A DNA stretch of 64,000 nucleotides from Algibacter lectus (GTDB lineage Bacteria; Bacteroidota; Bacteroidia; Flavobacteriales; Flavobacteriaceae), in NCBI RefSeq assembly GCF_900112395.1, contig NZ_FOLN01000015.1:1-64000 (forward strand). The letters are read 5' to 3'. This document shows, one piece after another, positions 27,125-37,223 of this stretch. Under the pieces are notes generated by a model. That model was not told the DNA's origin, searched no databases, and worked only from the letters and a program-made list of their open reading frames with translations. How positions within the stretch are numbered: position 1 is the first letter of the stretch; every line of letters starts with the position of its first letter. A program made the position numbers and the translations under genes.

Positions 27125-29575
27125 ATGAAAAAATCAAAATTTACAACTCTTGACAGTTTGTCATTACAGGAATTTGATGAGAACTCAGAATTAATTCCTT
27201 TAATGACACCTGAAGATGAAGAAGCTATAAATAATGAAGAATTGCCAGAAACACTGCCTATTCTGTCATTGAGAAACACCGTTTTGTTTCCTGGTGTAGT
27301 AATTCCAATTACTGCAGGGCGAGATAAATCGATAAAACTGATAAATGATGCTAATAAAGGCGGGAAAGTTATTGGTGTAGTGGCTCAAAAAGACGAGTCG
27401 GTAGAGAATCCATCGGCAAGTGAAATTCACGAAACAGGTACTGTAGCTCGTATTTTACGTGTTTTAAAAATGCCTGATGGTAACGTAACGGTTATTATTC
27501 AAGGTAAAAAACGTTTTAAAGTAGCCGAAGTTTTAACAGAGGAGCCATACATGAACGCTACTATTCGCGACATGGCAGAGGCTAAACCTGCAGTAAAAAA
27601 CAAGGAGTTTTCTGCAATTATAGAATCTATAAAAGAGTTAGCTCTAGAAATTATAAAAGAAAGCCCAAATATACCAAGTGAGGCGTCTTTCGCTATAAAA
27701 AATATTGAAAGCAATTCGTTTTTAATCAATTTTGTATCGTCTAACATGAATCTTTCTGTGGCCGAAAAGCAGTCGCTTTTAGAAATGGACGATCTTAAAT
27801 CTCGTGCATTGGCAACTTTGAAATTCATGAATGTTGAGTTTCAAAAATTAGAACTTAAGAATGATATTCAGTCTAAAGTTCAAATGGATATGAGCCAACA
27901 ACAACGTGAATATTTCCTTCATCAACAAATGAAAACGATCCAAGAAGAATTGGGTGGCGTAAGTCATGATGAGGAAATTGAGGAAATGAAAGTGAAGGCT
28001 AAAACTAAAAAATGGGATAAAAAAATAGGAAAGCATTTTGATAAAGAATTAGCCAAAATGCAGCGTATGAATCCTCAAGTAGCCGAGTATTCTATACAGC
28101 GTAACTATTTAGAGTTGTTTTTAGATTTACCATGGAATGAGTTTAGTAAAGATAAATTCGACCTAAAACGTGCCATGAAAATTTTAGATCGTGACCATTT
28201 TGGTTTAGAAGATGTAAAACGCCGAATTATAGAATATTTAGCCGTTTTGAAACTTCGTAACGATATGAAATCGCCTATTTTATGTTTATACGGACCTCCG
28301 GGAGTTGGTAAAACCTCTTTAGGGAAATCTATTGCTGAAGCCTTAGGGCGCGAGTATGTGCGTATTTCGCTTGGAGGTTTAAGAGATGAAGCTGAAATTC
28401 GTGGACATCGTAAAACCTATATTGGTGCTATGCCAGGCCGTATTATTCAGAGTTTAAAAAAGGCTGGAACATCGAATCCTGTTTTTGTTTTAGATGAAAT
28501 TGATAAGTTATCAAATTCTAATCAAGGCGATCCATCTTCAGCTATGCTAGAAGTTTTAGATCCTGAACAAAATAGTGAGTTTCACGATAACTTTTTAGAA
28601 ATGGGTTACGATCTTTCTAAGGTTATGTTTATTGCAACTTCAAACAGTTTAAACACTATACAACCTGCCTTGCGTGACCGTATGGAAATTATAAACGTTA
28701 CAGGTTATACTATTGAAGAAAAGGTAGAAATTGGTAAGCGACATTTACTTCCGAAGCAATTAAAAGAACACGGATTAACTTCTGATAATTTAAAAATTGG
28801 AAAGCCTCAGTTAGAAAAAATAGTTGAAGGTTATACACGCGAATCGGGTGTACGTGGTTTAGATAAGCAAGTGGCAAAAATGGTTCGTTATGCAGCCAAA
28901 AACATTGCCATGGAAGAGGAGTATAATGTAAAAGTTTCTAACGAAGATATTATTGAAGTATTAGGCGGTGCTAAAATGGAACGTGATAAATACGAAAACA
29001 ATAATGTTGCTGGTGTAGTAACCGGTTTAGCGTGGACAAGTGTTGGTGGAGATATTCTATTTATAGAGTCTATTATTTCTAAAGGAAAAGGCGCTATGAC
29101 GATTACTGGAAACCTTGGTAAGGTTATGAAAGAATCGTCTACCATTGCTATGGAATACATAAAATCTTATGCCGAAGAGTTTGGAATAGATCCTACGGTT
29201 TTCGATAAGTATAATGTACATATTCACGTGCCAGAAGGAGCAACGCCAAAAGATGGGCCAAGTGCTGGTGTAACGATGTTAACCTCTTTAGTGTCTTTAT
29301 TTACCCAGAGAAAGGTAAAGAAAAGTTTAGCAATGACGGGTGAAATTACATTACGTGGAAAGGTTTTACCTGTAGGAGGAATTAAAGAGAAAATTTTAGC
29401 TGCAAAACGTGCTAGAATTAAAGAAATTTTATTGTGTGAAGAAAATCGTCGTGATATTGAAGATATTAAACCTGAATATTTAAAAGGGTTAACGTTTCAT
29501 TATGTTACAGAAATGAGCGATGTTATTAAATACGCCATTACCGACGAAAAAGTTAAAAATGCGAAAGTGTTATAA
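27125..29575 (+). CDS. lon: Lon protease (endopeptidase La)
   Basis: The 816-residue ATP-dependent serine protease degrades misfolded and regulatory proteins. It has the N-terminal LON substrate-binding domain (about 45-240), a coiled-coil link, the AAA+ module with Walker A GPPGVGKT (390-397), and the C-terminal protease with catalytic S713 in DGPSAGV and K756 in GGIKEK, 43 residues apart exactly as in E. coli (S679/K722). The extra N-terminal ~40 acidic residues are usual in Bacteroidota Lon. It ends at a terminator and is followed by porQ. Confidence 0.97.
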   Translation: MKKSKFTTLDSLSLQEFDENSELIPLMTPEDEEAINNEELPETLPILSLRNTVLFPGVVIPITAGRDKSIKLINDANKGGKVIGVVAQKDESVENPSASEIHETGTVARILRVLKMPDGNVTVIIQGKKRFKVAEVLTEEPYMNATIRDMAEAKPAVKNKEFSAIIESIKELALEIIKESPNIPSEASFAIKNIESNSFLINFVSSNMNLSVAEKQSLLEMDDLKSRALATLKFMNVEFQKLELKNDIQSKVQMDMSQQQREYFLHQQMKTIQEELGGVSHDEEIEEMKVKAKTKKWDKKIGKHFDKELAKMQRMNPQVAEYSIQRNYLELFLDLPWNEFSKDKFDLKRAMKILDRDHFGLEDVKRRIIEYLAVLKLRNDMKSPILCLYGPPGVGKTSLGKSIAEALGREYVRISLGGLRDEAEIRGHRKTYIGAMPGRIIQSLKKAGTSNPVFVLDEIDKLSNSNQGDPSSAMLEVLDPEQNSEFHDNFLEMGYDLSKVMFIATSNSLNTIQPALRDRMEIINVTGYTIEEKVEIGKRHLLPKQLKEHGLTSDNLKIGKPQLEKIVEGYTRESGVRGLDKQVAKMVRYAAKNIAMEEEYNVKVSNEDIIEVLGGAKMERDKYENNNVAGVVTGLAWTSVGGDILFIESIISKGKGAMTITGNLGKVMKESSTIAMEYIKSYAEEFGIDPTVFDKYNVHIHVPEGATPKDGPSAGVTMLTSLVSLFTQRKVKKSLAMTGEITLRGKVLPVGGIKEKILAAKRARIKEILLCEENRRDIEDIKPEYLKGLTFHYVTEMSDVIKYAITDEKVKNAKVL

Positions 29576-29596
29576 TTGATATATAAGTTATAGAAA

Positions 29597-29619
29597 AATC
29601 CTCGACATGTTCGGGGATT
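29597..29619 (+). terminator. Terminator of lon
   Basis: AATCCTCGA pairs with TCGGGGATT (one G-U pair), followed by a long T-run. Confidence 0.75.
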
Positions 29620-29743
29620 TTTTTTGCGCTTTCCGATTTAATCTATAAAACAAGATGAAAAGCACAAGGAATACTTTTTAAATTAAAATAAAAAATACAT
29701 GTGTTCGTTTTAAGATAGATTTATTTTCTTTGCAGCCGGAACT

Positions 29744-30763
29744 ATGTTTAAAAAAATAGCAACATTTTTTTGTTTTTCATTTGGCTTACTTGCAACTGCG
29801 CAAGTAGGAGGTGAGTCTACATATCAATTTTTGAATTTAATATCGTCACCTCGCCAAGCTGCACTGGGAGGTAAAGTTCTAACTAATGTAGATTACGATG
29901 TTACGCAAGGGCTTTATAATCCGGCTGCTATTAATGTAGAAATGGATAATCAATTAGCCTTAAATTATGTGAGTTATTTAGGCGGTATAGGTTACGGAAC
30001 GGCGTCTTATGCTTATACCATAGATAGGCGCACGCAAACCGTACATGCAGGAATTACCTATGTAAATTACGGACAGTTTGATGGTTATGATGAAGATGGA
30101 AATTCCACAGGAACTTTCAGCGGAAGCGAAACCGCATTATCCGTAGGTTATGCTACACAAATTGGATATTCAGATTTTTATTTTGGGGCAAATCTAAAAT
30201 TAATTACTTCAAAATTAGAACAATACAGTTCTTTTGGTGCAGCTGTAGATTTAGGATTAATTTATATTAATGAAGATTTAGATTTTAATGCTGCTTTGGT
30301 AGTCCGTAATTTTGGAACACAAATTACAACCTACGCAGGTTTAAAAGAGTCGTTGCCTTTCGAGGTTAGTTTAGGTGTGTCTCAAAGGTTAGAACATGTG
30401 CCCATACGTTGGCATGTTACTTTTGAAAACTTGCAAGAGTGGCCTATTAGCAGACCTAATCCGGCAAGAGAAACAAGTGATTTAAGTGGGGCAAGTTCTT
30501 CAGAAAAAATAGGATTTGTCGGTCAGGTTATTAGGCATACCATTCTAGGTGCCGAGCTTTTCCCAGAAAGCGGATTCAATATTAGATTAGGATATAATTT
30601 TAGAAGAGGTGAGGAGTTAAGAATTGTAGATCAACGTAATTTCTCTGGTATTTCGGCAGGTATCTCTATTAAAATGAATAAAATGCGTTTCAGTTATACC
30701 CACGCCAAATACACTAGTGCTGCAAATGCTAACTTTTTTGGTTTACAAATAGATTTGCAATAG
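29744..30763 (+). CDS. porQ: PorQ, type IX secretion system protein
   Basis: The 339-residue outer-membrane protein has a signal peptide (about 1-19) and then the PorQ/PorV-type opening GGESTYQFLNLISSPRQAALGG (21-42 region), where the SSPR.AALGG segment is characteristic, followed by a beta-barrel rich in Tyr/Gly repeats and ending FGLQIDLQ. PorQ is a component of the type IX secretion system, whose substrates carry C-terminal sorting domains like the protein at 16155. The order lon-porQ-cmk is one I associate with Flavobacteriia. Co-transcription with cmk is possible (128-base gap, no terminator seen). Confidence 0.9.
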   Translation: MFKKIATFFCFSFGLLATAQVGGESTYQFLNLISSPRQAALGGKVLTNVDYDVTQGLYNPAAINVEMDNQLALNYVSYLGGIGYGTASYAYTIDRRTQTVHAGITYVNYGQFDGYDEDGNSTGTFSGSETALSVGYATQIGYSDFYFGANLKLITSKLEQYSSFGAAVDLGLIYINEDLDFNAALVVRNFGTQITTYAGLKESLPFEVSLGVSQRLEHVPIRWHVTFENLQEWPISRPNPARETSDLSGASSSEKIGFVGQVIRHTILGAELFPESGFNIRLGYNFRRGEELRIVDQRNFSGISAGISIKMNKMRFSYTHAKYTSAANANFFGLQIDLQ

Positions 30764-30891
30764 CCATTCACTTTCCATTTAATTTAAACCGTTTTACTTT
30801 TTGCTTTATATTTCTTTAAGTATTTTTGAAAATTCAAAATAGAAGTCATACAGAGTACATTATAATAGTCACGTTTCAACTTTAAAAATAC

Positions 30892-31587
30892 ATGAACAAA
30901 ATTACCATAGCCATCGACGGATTTTCTTCAACCGGAAAAAGTACTGTAGCCAAGCAGTTAGCAAAATATTTGGGTTACGTTTATGTCGATTCTGGCGCCA
31001 TGTATCGTGCGGTGACTTATTATGCTATGCAAAACGGATTAATTTCTAAAGATGATTTTAATGTGGAAGCTTTAATTTATCAGCTCGATAATATTAATAT
31101 TACTTTTAAATTTAATGAGAAATTAGGTTTTGCCGAAGTATATTTAAATAACGAGAATATAGAAAGAGCCATTAGAACTTTAGAGGTTTCTAGCTTTGTA
31201 AGTAAAGTGGCTGCCATTTCGGAGGTGAGACAAAAACTAGTTGAGCAACAGCAAAAAATGGGGCAAGATAAAGGTGTGGTAATGGACGGTAGAGATATTG
31301 GGACCGTAGTTTTTAAAGATGCTGAACTTAAATTATACATGATCGCTTCCGCGGAAAAAAGGGCTGTCCGTCGTTTCGATGAACTTATTGAACGTGGTGA
31401 TCAAGTTTTGTATGAAGATGTTTTGAAAAACGTTCAAGAACGCGACCATATAGATTCTACTCGCGAAGATTCACCTTTAGTTAAAGCTGCTGATGCTATC
31501 GAAATTGATAATTCAGACATGACATTAGATGAACAATTTGATAAAATTTTACGTCTTGCCAAAATGACAATTGAAGATTGCGAATAA
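30892..31587 (+). CDS. cmk: Cytidylate kinase
   Basis: The 231-residue P-loop kinase phosphorylates CMP and dCMP. The P-loop is DGFSSTGKST (9-18), where the family more often has DGPSGSGKS/GT, and MDGRDIGTVVF (about 129-139) is the conserved nucleotide-binding segment. The lid ERGDQVLYEDV and DSTREDSPL near 190-200 are the expected substrate-contact residues. Length fits. The downstream gene converges at a shared terminator. Confidence 0.95.
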   Translation: MNKITIAIDGFSSTGKSTVAKQLAKYLGYVYVDSGAMYRAVTYYAMQNGLISKDDFNVEALIYQLDNINITFKFNEKLGFAEVYLNNENIERAIRTLEVSSFVSKVAAISEVRQKLVEQQQKMGQDKGVVMDGRDIGTVVFKDAELKLYMIASAEKRAVRRFDELIERGDQVLYEDVLKNVQERDHIDSTREDSPLVKAADAIEIDNSDMTLDEQFDKILRLAKMTIEDCE

Positions 31588-31678
31588 GTTTTCGGTTGGC
31601 AGTAAAATAGTATCCAGTAAATAATGAATATTCAGTAAGCAGGACTTAGTGCTTAACTTTAGAATAAAACATAAAAAA

Positions 31679-31708
31679 AACGAACGCCTAAATAAATAGA
31701 CGTTCGTT
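31679..31708. terminator. Bidirectional terminator between cmk and the LysM gene
   Basis: AACGAACG (31679-31686) pairs with CGTTCGTT (31701-31708), with an A-run before and T-run after, so both converging genes are served. Confidence 0.88.
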
Positions 31709-31731
31709 TTTTTATAAATATGATTTACACC

Positions 31732-32112
31732 TTATAGATTAGGAATAATTAATTCTTGATCAGGGTGAATTACATCTGGATTCTTTAAAATATCAGAGTT
31801 AGCTTTAAAAATATCTTGGTATTTAGCAGCTTTTCCGTAGTACTGAATCGCTATTTTACCAAGAGTTTCTCCGCTTTTTACGGTGTGTCTATGGAAAACA
31901 GTTTCATCGGCTACTTTAATATCAGCCATAATATCAGAAGGGTTTTCACCACCAATTTCTTTTATTTTATCCCAAATTAGGTTCTTTTCGTAAGGTGTAT
32001 TAGCTGTTCCTGTAACTTTTAATTGTCCGTTTTCTTCTTTTACATCACCATTTTGGATGTTTAAAGCTTCGCCTAGATCTAATACAGGTTGGTACTTTGC
32101 TTTCATTGTCAT
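31732..32112 (-). CDS. Small BON-like plus LysM protein (Kbp/YgaU-like)
   Basis: The 126-residue protein has no signal peptide. Residues about 8-68 look like a BON domain (LDLGEALN..NGQLKVTGTANTPYEKNLIWDKIKEIGG) and 74-124 are a LysM domain (RHTVKSGETLGKIAIQYYGKA..LIIP). This BON-LysM order is that of E. coli Kbp, a cytoplasmic potassium-sensing protein, so a peptidoglycan role should not be assumed from LysM alone. The start could be the first or the third codon (both ATG). It shares a terminator with cmk and lies upstream of, and divergent from, rpsA. Confidence 0.8.
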   Translation of the reverse strand: MTMKAKYQPVLDLGEALNIQNGDVKEENGQLKVTGTANTPYEKNLIWDKIKEIGGENPSDIMADIKVADETVFHRHTVKSGETLGKIAIQYYGKAAKYQDIFKANSDILKNPDVIHPDQELIIPNL

Positions 32113-32256
32113 AAGTGTAGATTTTAATTTTGTTTAACAGGTTCAATATAGCAAAACCGATGCCAATTTTGAAGATTTTTCTCAATTTTATTATTTTGCT
32201 AGTAATCAGTGCTTTAAAATTTTTTATTAAAATTAGTCTAATTGATTGAAAATATG

Positions 32257-32264
32257 TATTTTTG
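32257..32264 (+). promoter_or_regulatory. Promoter of rpsA and its long leader
   Basis: TATTTTTG fits TANNTTTG. Transcription from here would give a 5' leader of about 165 bases before the rpsA ATG at 32438. The leader (about 32270-32437) has an open frame of 61 codons (32242-32427) without family signal or ribosome site, so I treat it as non-coding. It also holds a copy of the 14-mer at 32391-32404. Confidence 0.6.
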
Positions 32265-32390
32265 CACTCCTTTTAGCGATTTATTGGAACAGATAAAAGG
32301 AATGAAAATTTATATAAAAATAACACTTCTGTGTGTTACTCGCTTAAATCTTCCAAAACATATAGAATACAAAAACATAATGATGTTTTA

Positions 32391-32404
32391 TTTCCGCGAA
32401 AGCG
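32391..32404. repeat. Copy 1 of the 14-base motif TTTCCGCGAAAGCG
   Basis: This GC-rich motif in AT-rich sequence recurs exactly at 50244-50257 (intergenic, sharing 18 bases TTTATTTCCGCGAAAGCG in all) and, on the opposite strand, at 39944-39957 inside arsC. Here it lies in the rpsA leader. Confidence 0.7.
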
Positions 32405-32437
32405 ATGTATTTAAAACACATTATTAAATTTAATTAA

Positions 32438-34270
32438 ATGGCGGAAAACGCAAACCCAGCTGAAGTTGAAGCAACTGAAGCAAACAATGTTGGAGCTCCA
32501 GTTGTATCTGAAGCAAAAGCAAACCCTGAAAAATTCTTAGCGGATTTTAACTGGCACAATTACGAAGAAGGAATTGATGAAGTTGATAGCCAACAATTAG
32601 AAGAATTTGAAAAACTAGTAGCTGAAAATTTCGTTGACACATTAAACGATGAGGTTGTTGAAGGTACAGTAGTACACATTTCTGATAGAGATGCTATTAT
32701 TGACATTAACGCAAAATCTGAAGGTGTTATTTCTTTAAACGAATTTCGTTACAATCCAGGTTTATCTGTAGGAGATAAAGTTGAAGTATTAATTGATGTG
32801 CGTGAAGATGCAACAGGTCAATTAGTATTATCTCACAGAAAAGCTCGTGTAATCCAAGCATGGGATCGTGTAAATAAAGCACACGAAACTGGAGAAATCG
32901 TTAACGGTTTTGTGAAATGCAGAACTAAAGGTGGTATGATTGTAGATGTTTTCGGAATTGAAGCATTCTTACCAGGATCTCAAATTGATGTTAAACCAAT
33001 TAGAGATTACGATCAGTATGTAAACAAAACTATGGAATTCAAAGTTGTGAAAATCAACCATGAGTTTAAAAACGTAGTGGTATCTCATAAAGCTCTTATT
33101 GAAGCTGATATTGAAATCCAAAAGAAAGAAATTATTGGTCAATTAGAAAAAGGTCAAGTATTAGAAGGTGTTGTTAAAAACATTACTTCTTACGGTGTAT
33201 TCATCGATCTTGGTGGTGTTGACGGATTAGTTCATATTACAGATTTATCTTGGTCTCGTATCAACCATCCAAATGAGATTGTTGAGTTAGATCAAAAATT
33301 AAATGTTGTAATTCTTGACTTTGATGAAAACAAATCTAGAATCCAATTAGGTCTTAAACAATTATCTAAACACCCATGGGAAGCTCTTGCAGAAGAGGTG
33401 AAAGTTGGTGATAAAGTAAAAGGTAAAGTTGTTGTAATCGCTGATTACGGTGCATTTATCGAAGTTGCTGATGGTGTTGAAGGATTAATTCACGTTTCTG
33501 AAATGTCTTGGTCTACACATTTACGTTCTGCTCAAGATTTCGTTTCTGTAGGAGATGAGGTTGAAGCAGTAATCTTAACTTTAGATAGAGAAGATCGTAA
33601 AATGTCTCTTGGTATCAAGCAATTATCTGCAGATCCATGGACAGATATTACGTCTAAATACCCATTAGCTTCTAAGCATACAGGTATTGTACGTAACTTT
33701 ACAAACTTTGGTGTTTTTGTTGAATTAGAAGAAGGAATTGACGGATTAATTTATATCTCTGATTTATCTTGGACTAAGAAAATTAAGCACCCATCTGAAT
33801 TCTGCGCTGTAGGAGATAAATTAGATGTGGTTGTATTAGAGTTAGATGTTGAAGGTCGTAAATTATCTTTAGGACACAAACAAACAACTGTTAACCCTTG
33901 GGATAAATACGAAACTGAGTTTGCTTTAGAAACAGTTCATAACGCAGCAATTACTGAGATTGTTGATAAAGGAGCTACTATTGAGTTTAACGAAGATATC
34001 GTTGCATTTGTACCATCTCGTCACTTAGAGAAAGAAGATGGAACTAAGCTTAAGAAAGGTGAAGCTGCAGAATTTAAAATCATTGAATTCAATAAAGAAT
34101 TCAAAAGAGTTGTAGCATCTCACACTGCTGTATTTAGAGCAGAAGAAGCTAAAATGGTTAAGCAAGCAGTAAGAAAAGCTGAATCACAAGCAGCAGAATC
34201 AAAGCCTACTTTAGGTGATGCCAATGATGCTTTACAAGCGCTTAAAGATAAAATGGACGGAAAAGCATAA
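32438..34270 (+). CDS. rpsA: 30S ribosomal protein S1
   Basis: The 610-residue protein contains six S1 OB-fold repeats between about residues 65 and 570 (for example GVVKNITSYGVFIDLGGVDGLVHITDLSW and VRNFTNFGVFVELEEGIDGLIYISDLSW). S1 binds mRNA and helps initiation on leaders lacking strong Shine-Dalgarno sequences, which are the norm in this phylum. The N-terminus has an acidic, alanine-rich extension (about 1-50) before the first repeat, and the C-terminus is a charged tail. It has its own promoter, a long leader and a strong terminator. Confidence 0.97.
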   Translation: MAENANPAEVEATEANNVGAPVVSEAKANPEKFLADFNWHNYEEGIDEVDSQQLEEFEKLVAENFVDTLNDEVVEGTVVHISDRDAIIDINAKSEGVISLNEFRYNPGLSVGDKVEVLIDVREDATGQLVLSHRKARVIQAWDRVNKAHETGEIVNGFVKCRTKGGMIVDVFGIEAFLPGSQIDVKPIRDYDQYVNKTMEFKVVKINHEFKNVVVSHKALIEADIEIQKKEIIGQLEKGQVLEGVVKNITSYGVFIDLGGVDGLVHITDLSWSRINHPNEIVELDQKLNVVILDFDENKSRIQLGLKQLSKHPWEALAEEVKVGDKVKGKVVVIADYGAFIEVADGVEGLIHVSEMSWSTHLRSAQDFVSVGDEVEAVILTLDREDRKMSLGIKQLSADPWTDITSKYPLASKHTGIVRNFTNFGVFVELEEGIDGLIYISDLSWTKKIKHPSEFCAVGDKLDVVVLELDVEGRKLSLGHKQTTVNPWDKYETEFALETVHNAAITEIVDKGATIEFNEDIVAFVPSRHLEKEDGTKLKKGEAAEFKIIEFNKEFKRVVASHTAVFRAEEAKMVKQAVRKAESQAAESKPTLGDANDALQALKDKMDGKA

Positions 34271-34321
34271 TTTATTATGAGTTTTCAATTTCTGTAAAAA
34301 CAGAAATCTATTTATAAAATT

Positions 34322-34349
34322 AAAAGCTCCTCAGAAATGAGGAGCTTTT
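34322..34349 (+). terminator. Terminator of rpsA
   Basis: A 12-base stem (AAAAGCTCCTCA with TGAGGAGCTTTT) is followed by further T residues, 52 bases past the rpsA stop. Confidence 0.9.
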
Positions 34350-34534
34350 TTTATGCATTATTATTAAAGTAGAAGCATTATAATACTTCAGTTGTAAAGT
34401 CCCTAATGTGCTGTTATGCTACAATGCTAAGAACACTTGTTTTAAGCGATAAGAAAGAGCTATTAAACGCTTTAAAGTGAGTCTAAAAGAACTTAGTTGT
34501 ACAATTTAAACTAGCCTTAGATTTACGGTAACAA
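34350..34534. other. Gene-free spacer between rpsA and fumC terminators
   Basis: This stretch is the middle of a 316-base gap between converging genes. I see no reading frame, RNA-like structure or repeat in it. Confidence 0.5.
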
Positions 34535-34564
34535 AAAAGCCGATAACAAACGTTATCGGCTTTT
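34535..34564 (-). terminator. Terminator of fumC
   Basis: AAAAGCCGATAAC pairs perfectly with GTTATCGGCTTTT around a 4-base loop. Read on the minus strand it follows the fumC stop (34587) by 22 bases and ends in a T-run. Confidence 0.9.
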
Positions 34565-34586
34565 ATAATATATAAAAGGTTGTTGA

Positions 34587-35984
34587 CTATTTTAAAGCAC
34601 CAACCATATCTTCTGGTTTTACCCAAGCATCGTAATCTTCTGCGGTAACATATCCTAAACGTACTGCTTCTTCTTTTAAAGTTGTTCCGTTTTCATGTGC
34701 TGTATTTGCAATTTCAGCAGCTTTATAGTAACCAATTTTTGTATTTAAAGCTGTTACAAGCATTAACGAGTTGTTAAGTAGCTTTGTAATTACTTCTTGG
34801 TTTGGTTCAATACCAACAGCGCAATTTTCTTCGAAACTAGCACATGCATCACCTATAAGTTGAGCCGATTGTAAAACATTGGCAGCCATAACTGGTTTAA
34901 ATACGTTTAGTTCGTAATGTCCTTGCATACCTCCAACGGATACAGCAACATCATTACCCATAACTTGAGCGCAAACCATAGTTAAAGCCTCACACTGTGT
35001 TGGGTTAACTTTGCCTGGCATAATAGAACTTCCAGGCTCGTTTGCTGGAATTATAATTTCTCCAATACCCGAACGTGGTCCAGAGGCCATCATTCTAATA
35101 TCATTAGCTATTTTATTTAATGAAACAGCAAGTTGTTTTAATGCACCATGTGTTTCTACCAAAGCATCGTGAGCAGCTAGTGCTTCAAACTTATTAGGAG
35201 CAGTTACAAATGGTAATCCTGTAAATTCTGCGATATATTCTGCAACACGTTTGCTGTAGCCTTTAGGTGTATTTAAACCTGTTCCAACAGCTGTACCACC
35301 TAAAGCTAATTCGCTTAAGTGAGCCAAAGTGTTGTCTAAAGCTTTTAAGCCATGATCTAATTGTGCTACATAACCCGAAATTTCTTGTCCTAAAGTTAAA
35401 GGCGTAGCATCCATTAAGTGTGTACGTCCAATTTTTACAACATTTTTAAAAGCTTCAGATTTTTTCTTTAATGTTTCTCTAAGTTGTTTTACACCAGGAA
35501 TTGTGGTTTCAACTATTTTTTTATACGCTGCAATATGCATTCCGGTAGGGAAGGTGTCGTTTGATGATTGCGATTTGTTTACATCATCATTTGGCTGAAT
35601 TGTTTTTTCGCCTTCACCAACCACTTTTCCTGCTAATTGGTGTGCTCTATTAGCAACCACTTCGTTAACGTTCATGTTACTTTGCGTACCAGAACCTGTT
35701 TGCCAGATTACTAACGGAAATTGGTCGTCGTGTTTACCTTCTAAAATTTCATCACAAACTTGTGCAATTAAATCTCTTTTTTCAATATCTAAAACACCTA
35801 ATTCGCAGTTTGTGTAAGCAGCAGCTTTTTTTAAGTAAGCAAAACCGTAGATAATTTCTAACGGCATAGATGCAACGGATCCTATTTTAAAGTTATTTCT
35901 TGAACGCTCTGTTTGTGCGCCCCAAAGTTTATCGGCAGGTACTTTTACCTCACCCATAGTATCTTTTTCTATTCTGTAACTCAT
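34587..35984 (-). CDS. fumC: Class II fumarate hydratase
   Basis: The 465-residue tricarboxylic-acid-cycle enzyme interconverts fumarate and L-malate. It has the fumarase/aspartase signature [11 protein letters not shown] with G318 and the catalytic SS loop (319-320), [18 protein letters not shown] near 98-115 and [13 protein letters not shown] near 138-150 (HxT..D region). Length and the C-terminal domain fit FumC rather than aspartase, whose substrate residues differ. Promoter TAACTTTG lies 27 bases upstream. It ends at its own terminator and converges with rpsA. Confidence 0.95.
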   Translation of the reverse strand: MSYRIEKDTMGEVKVPADKLWGAQTERSRNNFKIGSVASMPLEIIYGFAYLKKAAAYTNCELGVLDIEKRDLIAQVCDEILEGKHDDQFPLVIWQTGSGTQSNMNVNEVVANRAHQLAGKVVGEGEKTIQPNDDVNKSQSSNDTFPTGMHIAAYKKIVETTIPGVKQLRETLKKKSEAFKNVVKIGRTHLMDATPLTLGQEISGYVAQLDHGLKALDNTLAHLSELALGGTAVGTGLNTPKGYSKRVAEYIAEFTGLPFVTAPNKFEALAAHDALVETHGALKQLAVSLNKIANDIRMMASGPRSGIGEIIIPANEPGSSIMPGKVNPTQCEALTMVCAQVMGNDVAVSVGGMQGHYELNVFKPVMAANVLQSAQLIGDACASFEENCAVGIEPNQEVITKLLNNSLMLVTALNTKIGYYKAAEIANTAHENGTTLKEEAVRLGYVTAEDYDAWVKPEDMVGALK

Positions 35985-36010
35985 GGCATTAATGGTTTAA
36001 TTATAAGTTA

Positions 36011-36018
36011 CAAAGTTA
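36011..36018 (-). promoter_or_regulatory. Promoter of fumC
   Basis: TAACTTTG on the minus strand fits TANNTTTG, 27 bases before the start at 35984. Confidence 0.6.
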
Positions 36019-36170
36019 ATCGTTTTAGTCTGTTTTATTATGAGGAATGTCGTAGTTTTTCTCGTAAATTTTTTAACAAATTCATAAGATTAAAAATTAT
36101 TTGCCCTGTTAAAAATGAATTATCTTTATAATGAATTTAAATAATAATTAATTTTAAACTAAATATAAAA

Positions 36171-36812
36171 ATGGCAACAATTAGATTAGGAGATGAAGCT
36201 CCGAATTTTACAGCAGAAACATCTGAAGGAACAATTAACTTTCACGAATGGTTAGGTGATAGTTGGGGAATACTATTTTCACACCCAGCAGATTATACGC
36301 CAGTTTGTACTACAGAGTTAGGAACCGTAGCTAGATATACCGATGAGTTTAAAAAACGTAACGTAAAAGTTGTAGCATTGAGTGTAGATGGGGTAGAATC
36401 TCACCACGGTTGGATAAAAGATATTAACGAAACACAGAATACCACAGTAAACTTCCCGATTATTGCAGATGAAGATGGAAAGGTTTCTGAACTTTATGAT
36501 ATGATTCACCCAAATTCAGATAGCAAACTTACCGTGCGTTCTGTTTTTGTAATTGACAATAATAAGAAGGTGAAATTAATGATTACTTATCCTGCTTCTA
36601 CAGGTAGAAATTTTGATGAGTTATTACGTGTTGTAGATTCTCTACAATTAACAGCTTACCATAAAGTAGCAACACCTGCAAACTGGCAAAATGGAGATGA
36701 TTGTGTGGTAGTACCAGCAATTGCAACGGCCGATATTCCTGCAATTTTTCCAAAAGGATTTAAGGAAGTGAAGCCTTATTTACGTATGACGCCGCAACCT
36801 AATTTAGATTAG
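36171..36812 (+). CDS. 1-Cys peroxiredoxin (Prx6 subfamily)
   Basis: The 213-residue peroxidase has its peroxidatic C46 in PADYTPVCTTE, the universal peroxiredoxin motif. The only other cysteine is C178 in NGDDCVVVP, in the Prx6-type C-terminal extension that also carries the family's dimerisation residues, so a typical 2-Cys mechanism is not supported. It reduces H2O2 and organic hydroperoxides in the cytosol. The following small membrane protein has its own promoter and is not clearly part of the unit. Confidence 0.93.
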   Translation: MATIRLGDEAPNFTAETSEGTINFHEWLGDSWGILFSHPADYTPVCTTELGTVARYTDEFKKRNVKVVALSVDGVESHHGWIKDINETQNTTVNFPIIADEDGKVSELYDMIHPNSDSKLTVRSVFVIDNNKKVKLMITYPASTGRNFDELLRVVDSLQLTAYHKVATPANWQNGDDCVVVPAIATADIPAIFPKGFKEVKPYLRMTPQPNLD

Positions 36813-36868
36813 TGAATAACCTGTTGATAAATCTTAACATTGTTATTGGAAAACAAAATGGTTTATAT

Positions 36869-36876
36869 TATATTTG
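36869..36876 (+). promoter_or_regulatory. Promoter of the 58-residue membrane protein gene
   Basis: TATATTTG fits TANNTTTG and is 29 bases before the ATG at 36906, and it lies after the peroxiredoxin stop, so the small gene can be transcribed on its own. Confidence 0.6.
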
Positions 36877-36905
36877 TGGCACATTTATAAAAGACACCAA
36901 CAATT

Positions 36906-37082
36906 ATGTTTGATTTTGATCAATATTTAGGCTTTTTAGCATTTTTAGGTATATTAACTTTAGGATTTTGGTTAATGATTTTCTTAGTAACCTTTGTAAT
37001 TCCTTATTGGGTTGGAGGTGCTTTAATCGAAAGATTAAAAGAAATTAGAGAAGAGAAAAAAGCAAAGCGATTAAATGCTTAA
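36906..37082 (+). CDS. Small membrane protein, 58 residues
   Basis: The frame reads from ATG 36906 to TAA 37082. It has one or two hydrophobic helices (about residues 8-39, LGFLAFLGILTLGFW and MIFLVTFVIPYWVGG) and then a highly charged tail (RLKEIREEKKAKRLNA). A dedicated promoter box upstream and a terminator directly downstream (37103-37135) support it as a real gene. Small single-spanning proteins with a basic cytoplasmic tail often act as partners of larger membrane complexes, but no partner is indicated. Confidence 0.7.
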   Translation: MFDFDQYLGFLAFLGILTLGFWLMIFLVTFVIPYWVGGALIERLKEIREEKKAKRLNA

Positions 37083-37102
37083 AACTTAATTGAAAATATA
37101 TT

Positions 37103-37135
37103 AAAAAAGGAAGTTCTATTAGAGCTTCCTTTTTT
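37103..37135 (+). terminator. Terminator after the small membrane protein gene
   Basis: AAAAAAGGAAG pairs with CTTCCTTTTTT, ending in a T-run, 20 bases past the stop. Confidence 0.85.
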
Positions 37136-37158
37136 TTATGCTTCATTTTCTGGTATAA

Positions 37159-37189
37159 AAAAACTCAAAGCGTTAAGCTTTGAGTTTTT
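37159..37189 (-). terminator. Terminator of the TonB-type receptor gene
   Basis: AAAAACTCAAAGC (37159-37171) pairs with GCTTTGAGTTTTT (37177-37189). It lies just after the minus-strand stop at 37224. Confidence 0.85.
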
Positions 37190-37223
37190 TTATTTGAAGT
37201 ATTAAAACTTAGGTTGCGGTAAA

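Noticed and set aside
31732-32112. LysM gene as a cell-wall binding protein
   Set aside because: It lacks a signal peptide and has the BON-LysM order of cytosolic Kbp.
32242-32427. A 61-codon open frame in the rpsA leader
   Set aside because: It overlaps the promoter box and begins upstream of the likely transcript start. The product matches no family and has no conserved feature.
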